Below are positions 9,226-18,757 of a stretch of DNA of 64,000 nt, in pieces. Position 1 is the first letter of the stretch; the number at the start of each line of letters is the position of its first letter. Where the stretch lies: the NCBI RefSeq assembly GCF_030553075.1, contig NZ_CP130701.1, positions 2,790,001-2,854,000 on the forward strand. The letters run 5' to 3'. Below the pieces are notes generated by a model, which was given only the letters and a program-made list of their open reading frames with translations, did no database searches and was not told where the DNA came from. The translations under genes were made by a program, and so were the position numbers. Source of the DNA: Halomonas sp. I5-271120 (GTDB lineage: Bacteria; Pseudomonadota; Gammaproteobacteria; Pseudomonadales; Halomonadaceae).

Positions 9226-10206
9226 TTAGATGACGCCGCTTCTCAGCAGGTCGTGCATGTGCAGGGCGCCAATCGGGCGCCCTTGCGCATCGACGACGGC
9301 GAGGGCGCTGATGCGGCTGCCCTCCATGATACGCACGGCTTCGGCTGCAAGCACGTCGGCGCGGGTGCGCTTGCCGGGCGAGGTCATGACCTCATCGACG
9401 CTCAGGGCGTGCAGGTCGCTGTGCTGGTCGAGGGTGCGACGCAGATCGCCATCGGTATAGACGCCGGCGAGCAGGCCATCGCTGTCGATCACACAGGTGA
9501 AGCCGAGCCCCTGACGGGTGATCTCGATCAGCGCATCACGCAGTGGGCTTCCCAGCGGTACCTGAGGCAGGCGTTCGCCCTGGTGCATGAGATCGCCCAC
9601 GGTGAGCAGCAGTCTTCTGCCCAGGCTGCCGCCGGGATGCGAGAGCGCAAAGTCTTCGGCGGTGAAGCCGCGGGCCTCGAGAAGCGCTACCGCCAGGGCG
9701 TCGCCCAGGACCAGGGCAGCGGTGGTCGATGCGGTCGGCGCCAGGTCCAGCGGGCAGGCTTCGCGCTCCACGCCTGAGTCGAGGTGGGCCTCGGCGTGGC
9801 GGGCCAGGGTCGAGTCCGGGCGGCCGGTCATGCTGATCAGCGGAACGCCCATGCGCTTGAGCAGCGGTAGAAGGGCCGTCACCTCAGCGGTTTCGCCGGA
9901 ATTGGAAAGGGCCACGACCACATCGCCAGGGGTAATCATGCCCAGGTCGCCGTGGCTGGCTTCGCCTGGGTGGACGAAGAAGGCCGGGGTGCCGGTGCTG
10001 GCAAGCGTCGCTGCGATTTTGCCGCCGATATGGCCGGACTTGCCCATGCCGGTTACCACCACGCGGCCCTGGCAGCCGAGCAGCAGGTCGCAGGCGCGAT
10101 CGAAGTTGGCGTCGATGCGGGCGTTGAGCGCCTCGATGGCGTCGCGCTCGATGTTGAGGGTGCGGCGGGCGCTGGCCCGGTAGGGCGAGTCGTTGGTGTC
10201 AGTCAT
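9226..10206 (-). CDS. kdsD: Arabinose-5-phosphate isomerase
   Basis: The 326-residue protein has an N-terminal SIS domain (GMGKSGHIGGKIAATL, PGEASHGDLGM, SNSGET) and two C-terminal CBS domains from about residue 205. It converts ribulose-5-P to arabinose-5-P, the first step of KDO synthesis. It lies upstream of kdsC, the classic order yrbG-kdsD-kdsC-lptC. About 30 bp separates it from yrbG. Confidence 0.95.
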   Translation of the reverse strand: MTDTNDSPYRASARRTLNIERDAIEALNARIDANFDRACDLLLGCQGRVVVTGMGKSGHIGGKIAATLASTGTPAFFVHPGEASHGDLGMITPGDVVVALSNSGETAEVTALLPLLKRMGVPLISMTGRPDSTLARHAEAHLDSGVEREACPLDLAPTASTTAALVLGDALAVALLEARGFTAEDFALSHPGGSLGRRLLLTVGDLMHQGERLPQVPLGSPLRDALIEITRQGLGFTCVIDSDGLLAGVYTDGDLRRTLDQHSDLHALSVDEVMTSPGKRTRADVLAAEAVRIMEGSRISALAVVDAQGRPIGALHMHDLLRSGVI

Positions 10207-10237
10207 GACGAAATTGTTGCCCGTTGTCAGGTTTCAC

Positions 10238-11197
10238 TCAAGCGCCGGTCATGCTGGACTGGATCAGCAGACCCAGGTAGCCGACATAGATCAAGGTCAG
10301 CAGGGCGCCGGGGATGCGGCCCAGGCTGCCGCGACGCTGCCAGAGCAGCCAGCTGCCGAGCAGCAGGGTCAGCAGCAGCATGGTGGGGTAATCGCGGCTG
10401 ATGGCGTGGACATCGACCGGGCCCGGGGCCAGCAGGCCGGGCATGGGCAGCACGGCCAGCATGTTGAAGAGGTTGGAGCCGATGACGTTGCCGATGGCGA
10501 TATCGTGGTGGCGCTTGAGGGCGCTGGCCACGCAGGCGGCAAGTTCTGGCAGGCTGGTGCCGATGGCTACTACCGTCAGGCCGATCACCAGTTCGCTGAC
10601 GCCGAAGGCGCTGGCAATCTCGCTGGCGCCCCATACCAACAGTCGCGAGCTTGCTACCAGGAGCACCAGGGTGCCCGCCAGCCAGATCAGTGCCTTGGGC
10701 AGGGCCATGTCGGGAATCTCACCGTCCTGGGTTTCTTCACTGCCAGTACCGCCATCGGCCCGGAACAGCCACCACAGGCTGAATACCAGCAGGGCGGCGA
10801 GCAGTAGGGCGTCATAGAGGCCAAGGTCGCCATCCGCCAGCGCATAGCCGGCAAGACCGGTGGCGCCGAGCAGCAGGGGGAGTTCGCGGCGTACGATCGA
10901 GAAGCGCACCGGAATGGGCACGATCAAGGCGGTAATGCCGAGCACCAGACCGATATTGGCGATGTTGGACCCCAGGGCGTTGCCGGTGGCGAGATCGGGC
11001 GTGCCGTCCAGCGAAGCCATTATGGCGACGATGATTTCGGGGGCCGAGGTGCCCAGCGCGACGATGGTCATGCCGATCAGCAGCGTACTCATGCCGGCGC
11101 GGTAGGCGGTGGCGGCCGCGGCTCCCACGAAGCGGTCGGCACTCCATAAAAGGCCTACGAAGCCAAGCGCGACGGCAGACAGGGGTAGCAGCATCAT
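10238..11197 (-). CDS. yrbG: YrbG family sodium/calcium exchanger
   Basis: The 319-residue membrane protein has about ten hydrophobic segments and the two inverted ion-binding repeats of the CaCA family: GTSAPEI with GNALGSNIANIG, and GTSLPEL with GNVIGSNLFN. It is predicted to exchange Na+ or H+ for Ca2+ at the inner membrane. I start at the first ATG (11195-11197); a TTG directly before it keeps the frame open but is an unlikely start. It is divergent from mlaF. Confidence 0.92.
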   Translation of the reverse strand: MMLLPLSAVALGFVGLLWSADRFVGAAAATAYRAGMSTLLIGMTIVALGTSAPEIIVAIMASLDGTPDLATGNALGSNIANIGLVLGITALIVPIPVRFSIVRRELPLLLGATGLAGYALADGDLGLYDALLLAALLVFSLWWLFRADGGTGSEETQDGEIPDMALPKALIWLAGTLVLLVASSRLLVWGASEIASAFGVSELVIGLTVVAIGTSLPELAACVASALKRHHDIAIGNVIGSNLFNMLAVLPMPGLLAPGPVDVHAISRDYPTMLLLTLLLGSWLLWQRRGSLGRIPGALLTLIYVGYLGLLIQSSMTGA

Positions 11198-11354
11198 CAA
11201 AAGGGGTCCGTGTCGGTCAGTGAAGAGCGGCCAATTAAACGCGTTGGGGCGTCGCGAATCAAGGTGACATCGCCGGTCGCGCCCTTGGCGCTAGCGGTGA
11301 TCGTGGCGGTTAATATACAATGTTCGATAATTTTCGGGTGGAGGTTAGGACGCC
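11198..11354. promoter_or_regulatory. Divergent promoter region yrbG / mlaF
   Basis: The 157-bp gap contains an AT-rich patch, TTAATATACAATG at 11310-11322, that can hold a -10 for mlaF (TAATAT or TATACA). TTGGCG at 11285-11290 is a possible -35, but the spacing (20 or more) is long, so the exact promoter is uncertain. Confidence 0.35.
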
Positions 11355-12176
11355 ATGAATGATTCGCCCTTGGTGGTGGTCGAAGGGCTGCGCTTCTCAC
11401 GTGGCGATAGGGATATCTTTCGGGGCGTGGATCTCACCATCCCCCGCGGCAAGATTACCGCGATCATGGGGCCGAGCGGCTCCGGCAAGACGACTCTGCT
11501 CAAGCTGATCGGTGGCCAACTGGCGCCGGATGCCGGGCGAGTGACGATCGACGGTCATGATGTCCACGCCCTGTCCCGCAAGAAACTGTTCGCGCTGCGC
11601 CGTCGGATGGGCATGCTGTTTCAAAGCGGCGCGCTGTTCTCGGACCTGAGCGTTTTCGAGAATGTGGCCTTTCCGCTGCGCGTGCATACGGACCTGCCCG
11701 ACGCGATGATTCGCGACGTGGTGCTGATGAAGCTCGAAGCGGTGGGGCTTCGCGGTGCCCGCGAGCTGATGCCCGCCGAGCTGTCCGGCGGCATGGCCCG
11801 CCGGGTAGCACTGGCGCGGGCGCTGGCGCTGGATCCGGAGCTTATCCTCTATGATGAGCCCTTCGTCGGCCAGGATCCCATTTCCATGGGCGTGCTGGTG
11901 CAGTTGATTCGTCGCGTCAATGATGCGCTGGGACTCACCGCCGTGGTGGTCTCTCATGATATCAAGGAGACGCTGTCGATCGCCGACTACGTCTACGTGA
12001 TCGCCGACGGCAAGGTGATGGCTCATGGCACGCCGGAGAGCCTGAATGTCGATCAGGATCCTCGCGTCAGTCAGTTCATGCACGGCGAGCCCGATGGGCC
12101 GGTGCCGTTCCATTATCCAGCCGACGACTTCTACCTCGACATGCTCAATGCGGGGAATGCGGGAGAGATGCGATGA
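11355..12176 (+). CDS. mlaF: MlaF, ATPase of the phospholipid transporter
   Basis: The 273-residue ABC ATPase has a Walker A at 39-46 (GPSGSGKT), signature [14 protein letters not shown], and Walker [14 protein letters not shown]. With MlaE, MlaB and MlaD it forms the inner-membrane complex that moves phospholipids between the inner and outer membranes, keeping phospholipid out of the outer leaflet. It is first in mlaFEDCB, and its stop overlaps mlaE (ATGA at 12173-12176). Confidence 0.96.
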   Translation: MNDSPLVVVEGLRFSRGDRDIFRGVDLTIPRGKITAIMGPSGSGKTTLLKLIGGQLAPDAGRVTIDGHDVHALSRKKLFALRRRMGMLFQSGALFSDLSVFENVAFPLRVHTDLPDAMIRDVVLMKLEAVGLRGARELMPAELSGGMARRVALARALALDPELILYDEPFVGQDPISMGVLVQLIRRVNDALGLTAVVVSHDIKETLSIADYVYVIADGKVMAHGTPESLNVDQDPRVSQFMHGEPDGPVPFHYPADDFYLDMLNAGNAGEMR

Positions 12177-12955
12177 TGACGCGAATTACTCGCCTGGGAC
12201 GCCATGGCTGCGATCTGGTCGAGGCGCTGGGCCGTGCCGGCATGTTCCTTGGGCAGTCGCTGGTGGGTCGTCCCACCGTTGAGGGCTTTAAGCTGTGGCT
12301 GCGCCAGATGCACTTCATCGGCGTGCTGTCACTGGCCATCATTCTGGTGTCGGGGCTGTTCATCGGTATGGTGCTGGCCCTGCAGGGCTTTACCATTCTG
12401 GTGGACTTCGGGGCCGAGGATGCCCTGGGGCAGATGGTTTCACTGTCGCTGTTGCGCGAGCTGGCGCCGGTGGTGGCGGCTCTGCTGTTTGCCGGGCGTG
12501 CCGGTTCGGCACTGACCGCCGAGATCGGCCTGATGAAGGCGACCGAGCAGCTGAGCAGCATGGAGATGATTGGCGTCGACCCGCTCAAACGGGTGGTGGC
12601 GCCGCGCCTCTGGGCGGGCTTCGTGTCGCTGCCGCTGCTGACCGTCGGCTTCAGCGTCATTGGTATCTGGGGCGGCCATCTGGTGGGCGTCGAGTGGCTC
12701 GGCGTCTATGAAGGCTCTTACTGGGGCAACATGCAGTCCAGCGTCGACTTCGTCGATGACATCGGCAATGGCATGCTCAAGAGCCTGGTGTTCGCTCTGG
12801 TCGTGACCTGGATCGCGGTGTTCCAGGGCTATGATTTGGTGCCGACCTCGGAAGGCATTTCACGCGCTACCACAAGAACGGTGGTGTATTCCTCGCTGGC
12901 GGTATTGGGACTGGATTTCGTGCTGACCGCGCTGATGTTTGGAGAACTGGGATGA
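12173..12955 (+). CDS. mlaE: MlaE, permease of the phospholipid transporter
   Basis: The 260-residue protein belongs to the MlaE/YrbE permease family, with about five or six membrane segments and the conserved stretch [21 protein letters not shown]. It provides the transmembrane path of the MlaFEDB complex. Four-base overlaps join it to mlaF upstream and mlaD downstream (12952-12955). Confidence 0.96.
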   Translation: MMTRITRLGRHGCDLVEALGRAGMFLGQSLVGRPTVEGFKLWLRQMHFIGVLSLAIILVSGLFIGMVLALQGFTILVDFGAEDALGQMVSLSLLRELAPVVAALLFAGRAGSALTAEIGLMKATEQLSSMEMIGVDPLKRVVAPRLWAGFVSLPLLTVGFSVIGIWGGHLVGVEWLGVYEGSYWGNMQSSVDFVDDIGNGMLKSLVFALVVTWIAVFQGYDLVPTSEGISRATTRTVVYSSLAVLGLDFVLTALMFGELG

Positions 12956-13416
12956 AGCGCAGCAAGATGATGGAGTTTGGGGTCGGTCTGTTCATGCTGG
13001 CCGGGATTCTCGGGGTTATCTTCCTGGGAGTGAGCGTCAGCGGCCTGTCCGTCGGCGGTGGTAAGGACACTTATACGCTGCAGGCTAATTTCGCCAATAT
13101 CGGCGGCCTCAAGTCGCGAGCACGGGTCACCATGGCGGGTGTTACCGTGGGTCGGGTGGAGAATATCGAGCTGGATACCGAGTGGTATGACGCCCGTGTG
13201 ACCCTGGCCCTCGACAGCCGCCTGGAAGGGCAGCTGTCCCGTGATACCACGGCCTCGATTCTCACCTCTGGACTGCTGGGTGAGCAGTATATCGGCCTAT
13301 CGGTGGGCGGTGATCCCGATACCCTGGCCGACGGTGACACCATCAGCGATACCCAGTCGGCGCTGGTGTTGGAGCAACTGATCCAGCAATTCGTGGCCAA
13401 TATGGCCACGAATTAA
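12952..13416 (+). CDS. mlaD: MlaD, MCE-domain phospholipid-binding protein
   Basis: The 154-residue protein has an N-terminal anchor (residues about 8-30) and one MCE domain ([35 protein letters not shown]). The MCE domain forms a hexameric ring on the periplasmic side of MlaFEB. It ends with a hydrophobic helix ([13 protein letters not shown]), which in relatives lines the ring pore. Its length is shorter than E. coli MlaD (183). Confidence 0.94.
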   Translation: MKRSKMMEFGVGLFMLAGILGVIFLGVSVSGLSVGGGKDTYTLQANFANIGGLKSRARVTMAGVTVGRVENIELDTEWYDARVTLALDSRLEGQLSRDTTASILTSGLLGEQYIGLSVGGDPDTLADGDTISDTQSALVLEQLIQQFVANMATN

Positions 13417-13442
13417 TCATGATCTGCCTTGAGAGACGACTT

Positions 13443-14099
13443 ATGCGAGCTCAATCGACCTTTTTATTCCGCTGTGTTTTGGCCCTGTTGCTGTGCCTGG
13501 CGATGCTGCCGGCTCAGGCCCAATCCAAGGCGCCCGACGAGACGCCGGAGCAGCTGATCCGCGAAAGCATCGACAATCTGATGGGCAAGATCGAGGGCCG
13601 TCGCGGCTACTTTTCCGAGAACCTGAGCGAGCTGGAATCGCTGGTCGATGACAGCCTTAACGATGTGGCCGACTTTCGCTATATCGGGGCCAGCGTCATG
13701 GGTCGCTATTTCCGCAACGCAAGCCCCGCTCAGCGTTCGCGTTTCGTCGACACCTTCCGCCAGACCCTGATCGATACCTATGCCAAGGGCCTGGTGACCT
13801 TCGACTACCGCGAGGTGCGGGTGCTTGATCAGCAGCAGGACTCTCGTCAGTCCGATCAGGCCAGTGTCGACATGGAGGTGGTCGCCAACGATGGCACCGT
13901 TTACCCGGTCAGCTATTCCTTGCGCCTGGATAACGGACAGTGGAAGGTCGTCAACGTGATCGTCAATGGCATCAATCTGGGGCTGACCTTCCGCAACCAG
14001 TTCGATCAGGCCATGCGCGACAACGGCCGTGATTACGATGCCACCATCGACCAATGGTCACCCGATGTTGATGTCAGCGACGAAGGCCAGGGCGCATGA
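13443..14099 (+). CDS. mlaC: MlaC, periplasmic phospholipid shuttle
   Basis: The 218-residue product starts with a signal peptide (FRCVLALLLCLAMLPAQAQ, cleavage near residue 25) followed by the MlaC/Ttg2D fold. It ferries phospholipid between MlaD and the outer-membrane MlaA, which is not in this window. I chose the ATG at 13443, preceded by GAGAG at 13431-13435; the upstream in-frame ATG at 13419 gives a charged leader that spoils the signal peptide. It overlaps mlaB by 4 bases. Confidence 0.94.
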   Translation: MRAQSTFLFRCVLALLLCLAMLPAQAQSKAPDETPEQLIRESIDNLMGKIEGRRGYFSENLSELESLVDDSLNDVADFRYIGASVMGRYFRNASPAQRSRFVDTFRQTLIDTYAKGLVTFDYREVRVLDQQQDSRQSDQASVDMEVVANDGTVYPVSYSLRLDNGQWKVVNVIVNGINLGLTFRNQFDQAMRDNGRDYDATIDQWSPDVDVSDEGQGA

Positions 14100-14446
14100 C
14101 CCGTCTGTTCGACGAGCATGATGTGAGCCTCGAGGTCGCCGAGGGAGAGCTTGCCGTCAGCGGCGACGTGGATTTCGACGTCGCCGCCCCGCTGGCCGCC
14201 GCTGGTGCCAAGTGGATCGCCGACCAGCCCGTCACCGACGCGCTGCAGTTTGACCTGCGCGGCGTCGACAGGGTCAGCAGCGCCGCGCTGAGCGTCATGC
14301 TCGAGTGGCTGCGCAGTGCCCAGCGTGCCGGTATTGAGGTAGAGGGGGTGCAGCTTTCCCCGGCGCTGGCCAAACTCACGGCGCTGGCTGGTCTGGACTC
14401 TCTCCTGCCGCAGGCTGATGCCGACGCGACTGCTCCGGCCGACTGA
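14096..14446 (+). CDS. mlaB: MlaB, STAS-domain subunit of the Mla complex
   Basis: The 116-residue protein is a STAS domain (LQFDLRGVDRVSSAALSVML, with the usual DxSxxG-like turn). MlaB binds MlaF in the cytoplasm and stabilises the ATPase. The ATGA overlap with mlaC at 14096-14099 and the operon context settle its identity; the sequence alone is diverged. It closes the mla operon. Confidence 0.9.
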   Translation: MTRLFDEHDVSLEVAEGELAVSGDVDFDVAAPLAAAGAKWIADQPVTDALQFDLRGVDRVSSAALSVMLEWLRSAQRAGIEVEGVQLSPALAKLTALAGLDSLLPQADADATAPAD

Positions 14447-14618
14447 GTTCGTCGGCCGCGGCCCTGGTCATTCGTTGGCCCCGGCCCTGGTCAAAGGCCC
14501 CGGTGTTTTCTGCCATCGCCATCGACGGCGCTTTTGATTACCATGTGGCCTTTCTCGTCTCGTGATGCGGTGACGTGTCTGCACCGCACCCTTCCCGTGT
14601 TTCCAAGGAGGCATCCCC
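14447..14618 (+). repeat. mlaB-ibaG gap with an imperfect direct repeat
   Basis: The 172-bp gap holds two copies of GGCCCTGGTCA (14460-14470 and 14483-14493), each followed within a few bases by GGCCCC. The second copy can also form a weak GC hairpin before a TGTTTT run. A small hairpin CGCC-N6-GGCG before CTTTT lies near 14521-14536. One or both may terminate the mla operon. The ibaG Shine-Dalgarno AAGGAGG is at 14605-14611. Confidence 0.4.
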
Positions 14619-14873
14619 ATGCAACCCCAAGACGTCAAGGCGCTGCTTGAGACGCGCATTGCCGACTGCGACTTTCATATCCAGGGTGAAGGCTGCAACT
14701 TTCAGGTCGTCGCCGTGGGCGAGGTCTTCAATGGCCTGACGCCGGTCAAGCGACAGCAGCTGATCTATGGTGCGCTCTCTGAAGAAATCGCCAGCGGCGC
14801 TCTGCATGCCGTCAGCATCAAGACCTATACCCCGACCCAGTGGCAGACCGCCGCCGAAAATGTCGGGGCTTGA
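14619..14873 (+). CDS. ibaG: IbaG, BolA-family protein
   Basis: The 84-residue protein is a BolA domain (FQVVAVGEVFNGLTPVKRQQLIYGAL). IbaG/YrbA is acid-inducible in E. coli and partners monothiol glutaredoxin in iron-sulfur handling. A strong AAGGAGG Shine-Dalgarno precedes the ATG. It lies 13 bp upstream of murA, the usual arrangement, and is probably co-transcribed with it. Confidence 0.93.
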   Translation: MQPQDVKALLETRIADCDFHIQGEGCNFQVVAVGEVFNGLTPVKRQQLIYGALSEEIASGALHAVSIKTYTPTQWQTAAENVGA

Positions 14874-14877
14874 GTGA

Positions 14878-16152
<1,275 letters not shown>

Positions 16153-16178
16153 TCATCCACGGAATTGCGAACCCCATC

Positions 16179-16820
16179 ATGTCCAAGCAACTGATTCTGG
16201 CCCTCTCGAAGGGCCGTATTCTCGACGAGACCCTGCCGCTGCTGGCCGATGCCGGCATCTGGCCCGCCGAAGACCTGGGCAAGAGCCGCAAGCTGCTGTT
16301 CGATACCAACCTGCCGGACGTCAAACTGGTGGTGATTCGCGCGACCGATGTGCCGACCTATGTGCAGCTGGGTGCTGCCGACCTGGGCGTCGCCGGCAAG
16401 GATGTGCTGCTCGAACATGGCGCCGAGGGGCTCTATGAGCCGCTGGATCTCGAGATCGCGCGCTGCAAGCTGATGACCGCCGGGATCACCGGTGCTGAGC
16501 CGGCCCGCGCCCGTCGTCGGGTGGCCACCAAGTTCGTCTCGGTGGCGCGTCGCTACTATGCCGAACAGGGTATCCAGGCCGAGGTCATCAAGCTCTACGG
16601 AGCGATGGAACTGGCGCCGCTGATGAACCTGGCCGACGAGATCGTCGACATCGTCGATACCGGCAATACCCTGCGCGCCAACGGCATGGAGCCCCGCGAG
16701 AAAATCGCGGATATCAGCACCCGGTTGGTCGTTAACCAGGCCGCGATGACCATGAAACATGATCGCCTGAAGCCCTTGCTCAACCGGCTGCGCGAAGCTG
16801 TGGCCAGTCGGCGCGACTAA
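16179..16820 (+). CDS. hisG: ATP phosphoribosyltransferase, short form
   Basis: The 213-residue protein is HisG-S, the short catalytic subunit without the C-terminal regulatory domain. It joins ATP and PRPP, the first step of histidine synthesis. In other bacteria the short form needs HisZ for activity and histidine feedback; hisZ is not in this window. Motifs include [19 protein letters not shown] and [10 protein letters not shown] start at the ATG at 16179 (MSKQLILAL); upstream in-frame codons overlap murA. Confidence 0.96.
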   Translation: MSKQLILALSKGRILDETLPLLADAGIWPAEDLGKSRKLLFDTNLPDVKLVVIRATDVPTYVQLGAADLGVAGKDVLLEHGAEGLYEPLDLEIARCKLMTAGITGAEPARARRRVATKFVSVARRYYAEQGIQAEVIKLYGAMELAPLMNLADEIVDIVDTGNTLRANGMEPREKIADISTRLVVNQAAMTMKHDRLKPLLNRLREAVASRRD

Positions 16821-16844
16821 GATGTCGCTGCCGTATATGGCGGG

Positions 16845-16896
16845 TAAGTACTGTTGTTAAGTACTGCTGTTAAGTACTGCGGGTAAGTACTGCCGC
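16845..16896 (+). repeat. Tandem array A, 13-nt unit, 4 copies
   Basis: Four units share the core TAAGTACTG, starting exactly 13 bases apart at 16845, 16858, 16871 and 16884. The last four bases of each unit vary. The core contains the palindrome AGTACT. Confidence 0.95.
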
Positions 16897-16907
16897 TAAC
16901 GAAGTGC

Positions 16908-16969
16908 GACCAAGACAGCGAGACCAAGACAGCGAGACCAAGACAGCGAGACCAAGACAGCGAGACCAT
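16908..16969 (+). repeat. Tandem array B, 14-nt unit, about 4.4 copies
   Basis: The unit GACCAAGACAGCGA is repeated without change from 16908, 16922, 16936 and 16950, with a partial fifth copy at 16964. The near-perfect identity suggests recent expansion. Confidence 0.95.
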
Positions 16970-16983
16970 GACGTACGAGCCTT

Positions 16984-17020
16984 TCTGTACTTGTCTGTAC
17001 TTGTCTGTACTTGTCTGTAG
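16984..17020 (+). repeat. Tandem array C, 10-nt unit, about 3.6 copies
   Basis: The unit TCTGTACTTG starts at 16984, 16994, 17004 and, partly, 17014. Its reverse complement CAAGTACAG resembles the array A core TAAGTACTG, so A and C could pair in RNA or cruciform DNA with B in the loop. Confidence 0.95.
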
Positions 17021-17212
17021 CAGTGCAAGCCTGCCTGTGACCCTTGCCCGCAACCTCATGGCATTGCTCGAGGGTTGTTGGGTGAGCCCGGTCCTTATGG
17101 CGCAATAGCGTGAATGTCTTGTCGCCATAGGGCCGAGCCGCTTGCCAGCCGCTTTGCGGCGACACATGCTGGTCGCCTGTCCTGTTTTTCCATCGTCTGT
17201 GTAGAGAGCATC

Positions 17213-18535
17213 ATGACCGATTCCGTTGCCGCTTCCCTCGAGATCTCCCGCTTGTCCACGCAGGATGCCGATTTCGATGCCCGCCTCGAGGCGCTGCTGG
17301 CCTGGGAAGGCGTGTCCGACGCCGAGGTGCAGTCGCGGGTCGAGGAAATCCTGCGCGGGGTGCGTGAGCGCGGTGATGCGGCGCTTGTCGAGTACACCAA
17401 CCGCTTCGATCGCCTGTCGGCCCAGAGTATGGATGAGCTGACCATCGGCGCTGCGCGGCTGCGCCAGGCCTTTGACGGGCTGCCTGCCGAGCAGCGTGAG
17501 GCGCTGGCGGCGGCTGCCGAGCGCGTGCGGGTCTATCACGAACACCAGAAGCCGGGTTCCTGGCAGTACACCGAGGATGACGGCACCGTGCTTGGCCAGC
17601 AGGTCATGCCGCTGGACCGCGCCGGCATCTACGTGCCCGGCGGCAAGGCTGCCTATCCTTCATCGGTGCTGATGAACGCGATTCCGGCCCATGTCGCTGG
17701 CGTGCGCGAGATCGTGATGGTGGTGCCCACCCCGGATGGCATCCTCAACGAGCTGGTGTTGGCGGCGGCCCACCTGGCGGGCGTCGACTGGGTCTTTACC
17801 CTGGGCGGCGCCCAGGCCGTGGCAGCGCTCGCCTATGGCTCCGAGACGGTGCCGCGAGTCGACAAGATCGTGGGGCCCGGCAATATCTATGTGGCCACCG
17901 CCAAGCGCGCCGTGTTTGGTCAGGTCGGCATCGACATGATCGCCGGCCCCTCGGAGATTCTGGTGATCTCCGACGGCGCGACCGACCCGGATTGGCTGGC
18001 CATGGACCTCTTCTCCCAGGCCGAGCACGACGAAGACGCTCAGGCGATCTTCGTCAGTTGGGACGCCGAGCATGTGGTAGCGGTCGAGGAGGCCATGACG
18101 CGCCTGCTGCCGACCATGGAGCGTGCGCCGATCATTCGTGATTCTCTGGCCGGGCGTGGGGCACTGATCACCTGTCGCGACCGCGACGAGGCTGTTGCGC
18201 TGATCAACCGCATCGCGCCTGAGCATCTCGAACTCTCGCTAGAGGACCCCGACGCGTTGCTGCCTGAGATTCGCCATGCGGGTGCGATCTTCATGGGCCG
18301 CTATACCGCCGAGGCCCTGGGCGACTACTGCGCCGGCCCGAATCACGTGCTGCCGACGTCCGGTACCGCGCGCTTCTCCTCGCCGCTCGGGGTCTATGAC
18401 TTCCAGAAACGCTCCTCGATCATTCACTGTTCGGCGGACGGTGCCTCGATGCTTGGGCGCACTGCGTCGGTGCTCGCCCGGGGCGAATCGCTCACCGCAC
18501 ATGCGCGCTCTGCCGAGTATCGCATCAAGGATTGA
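17213..18535 (+). CDS. hisD: Histidinol dehydrogenase
   Basis: The 440-residue zinc enzyme oxidises L-histidinol to L-histidine in two NAD-dependent steps, the end of the pathway. Motifs include [34 protein letters not shown] and [13 protein letters not shown] use the ATG at 17213 (MTDSVAAS), as the open frame upstream from 17114 has no Shine-Dalgarno and an unlike composition. hisC, which follows hisD in P. aeruginosa as I recall, is not here; a terminator follows instead. Confidence 0.96.
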   Translation: MTDSVAASLEISRLSTQDADFDARLEALLAWEGVSDAEVQSRVEEILRGVRERGDAALVEYTNRFDRLSAQSMDELTIGAARLRQAFDGLPAEQREALAAAAERVRVYHEHQKPGSWQYTEDDGTVLGQQVMPLDRAGIYVPGGKAAYPSSVLMNAIPAHVAGVREIVMVVPTPDGILNELVLAAAHLAGVDWVFTLGGAQAVAALAYGSETVPRVDKIVGPGNIYVATAKRAVFGQVGIDMIAGPSEILVISDGATDPDWLAMDLFSQAEHDEDAQAIFVSWDAEHVVAVEEAMTRLLPTMERAPIIRDSLAGRGALITCRDRDEAVALINRIAPEHLELSLEDPDALLPEIRHAGAIFMGRYTAEALGDYCAGPNHVLPTSGTARFSSPLGVYDFQKRSSIIHCSADGASMLGRTASVLARGESLTAHARSAEYRIKD

Positions 18536-18561
18536 GGCGAATCAGCGGTGCTTGCACAGCA

Positions 18562-18590
18562 AAAAGGCCCTGCCATTGGCGGGGCCTTTT
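18562..18590 (+). terminator. hisD terminator
   Basis: The hairpin AAAAGGCCCTGCC - ATT - GGCGGGGCCTTTT has one G-T pair in a 13-bp stem, with A-run and T-run inside the stem ends. It lies 26 bp after the hisD stop. Confidence 0.88.
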
Positions 18591-18757
18591 GGTATCCGTC
18601 TAGTGCCTGCCTTTCCTTTAGACCTGACGTTCTTTTAGGTCTGCTGTTCTTTTAGATAGGTGTCCATCCAGGCGTGCCGATGCTGTTGTTCGGCCGCGCT
18701 TGGAAGCGCTGCCTCTCATATAAGGCAGCTCCCTGTCAGACAACGCCTGGTTACCGT
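18591..18757. repeat. hisD-algW gap with degenerate 16-17-nt repeat
   Basis: Between the terminator and the algW stop are about 2.7 degenerate units beginning CTTTTAG (18616-18631, 18632-18648, 18649-18660). Nothing else is recognised in this convergent 167-bp gap. Confidence 0.6.

Larger units (their letters stand above)
16821..17212 (+). other. hisG-hisD gap (392 bp)
   Basis: Besides arrays A-C this gap has an imperfect hairpin (CAACCTC at 17051-17057 with GAGGGTTG at 17070-17077) and the hisD ribosome-binding region. No coding sequence with a plausible start is visible, and there is no histidine-rich leader peptide that would suggest attenuation. It may contain a separate hisD promoter, but I could not place one. 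Confidence 0.5.

Noticed and set aside
16845..17020. CRISPR array
   Set aside because: Units of 10-14 nt are directly adjacent with no spacers, and no cas genes are present.
17045..17212. Histidine attenuator leader peptide before hisD
   Set aside because: No short ORF with consecutive His codons and no terminator/antiterminator pair with a T-run.
16817..17545. Minus-strand open frame through the hisG-hisD repeats
   Set aside because: Its product is mainly a translation of the tandem arrays plus hisD antisense; no ribosome-binding site or family similarity.
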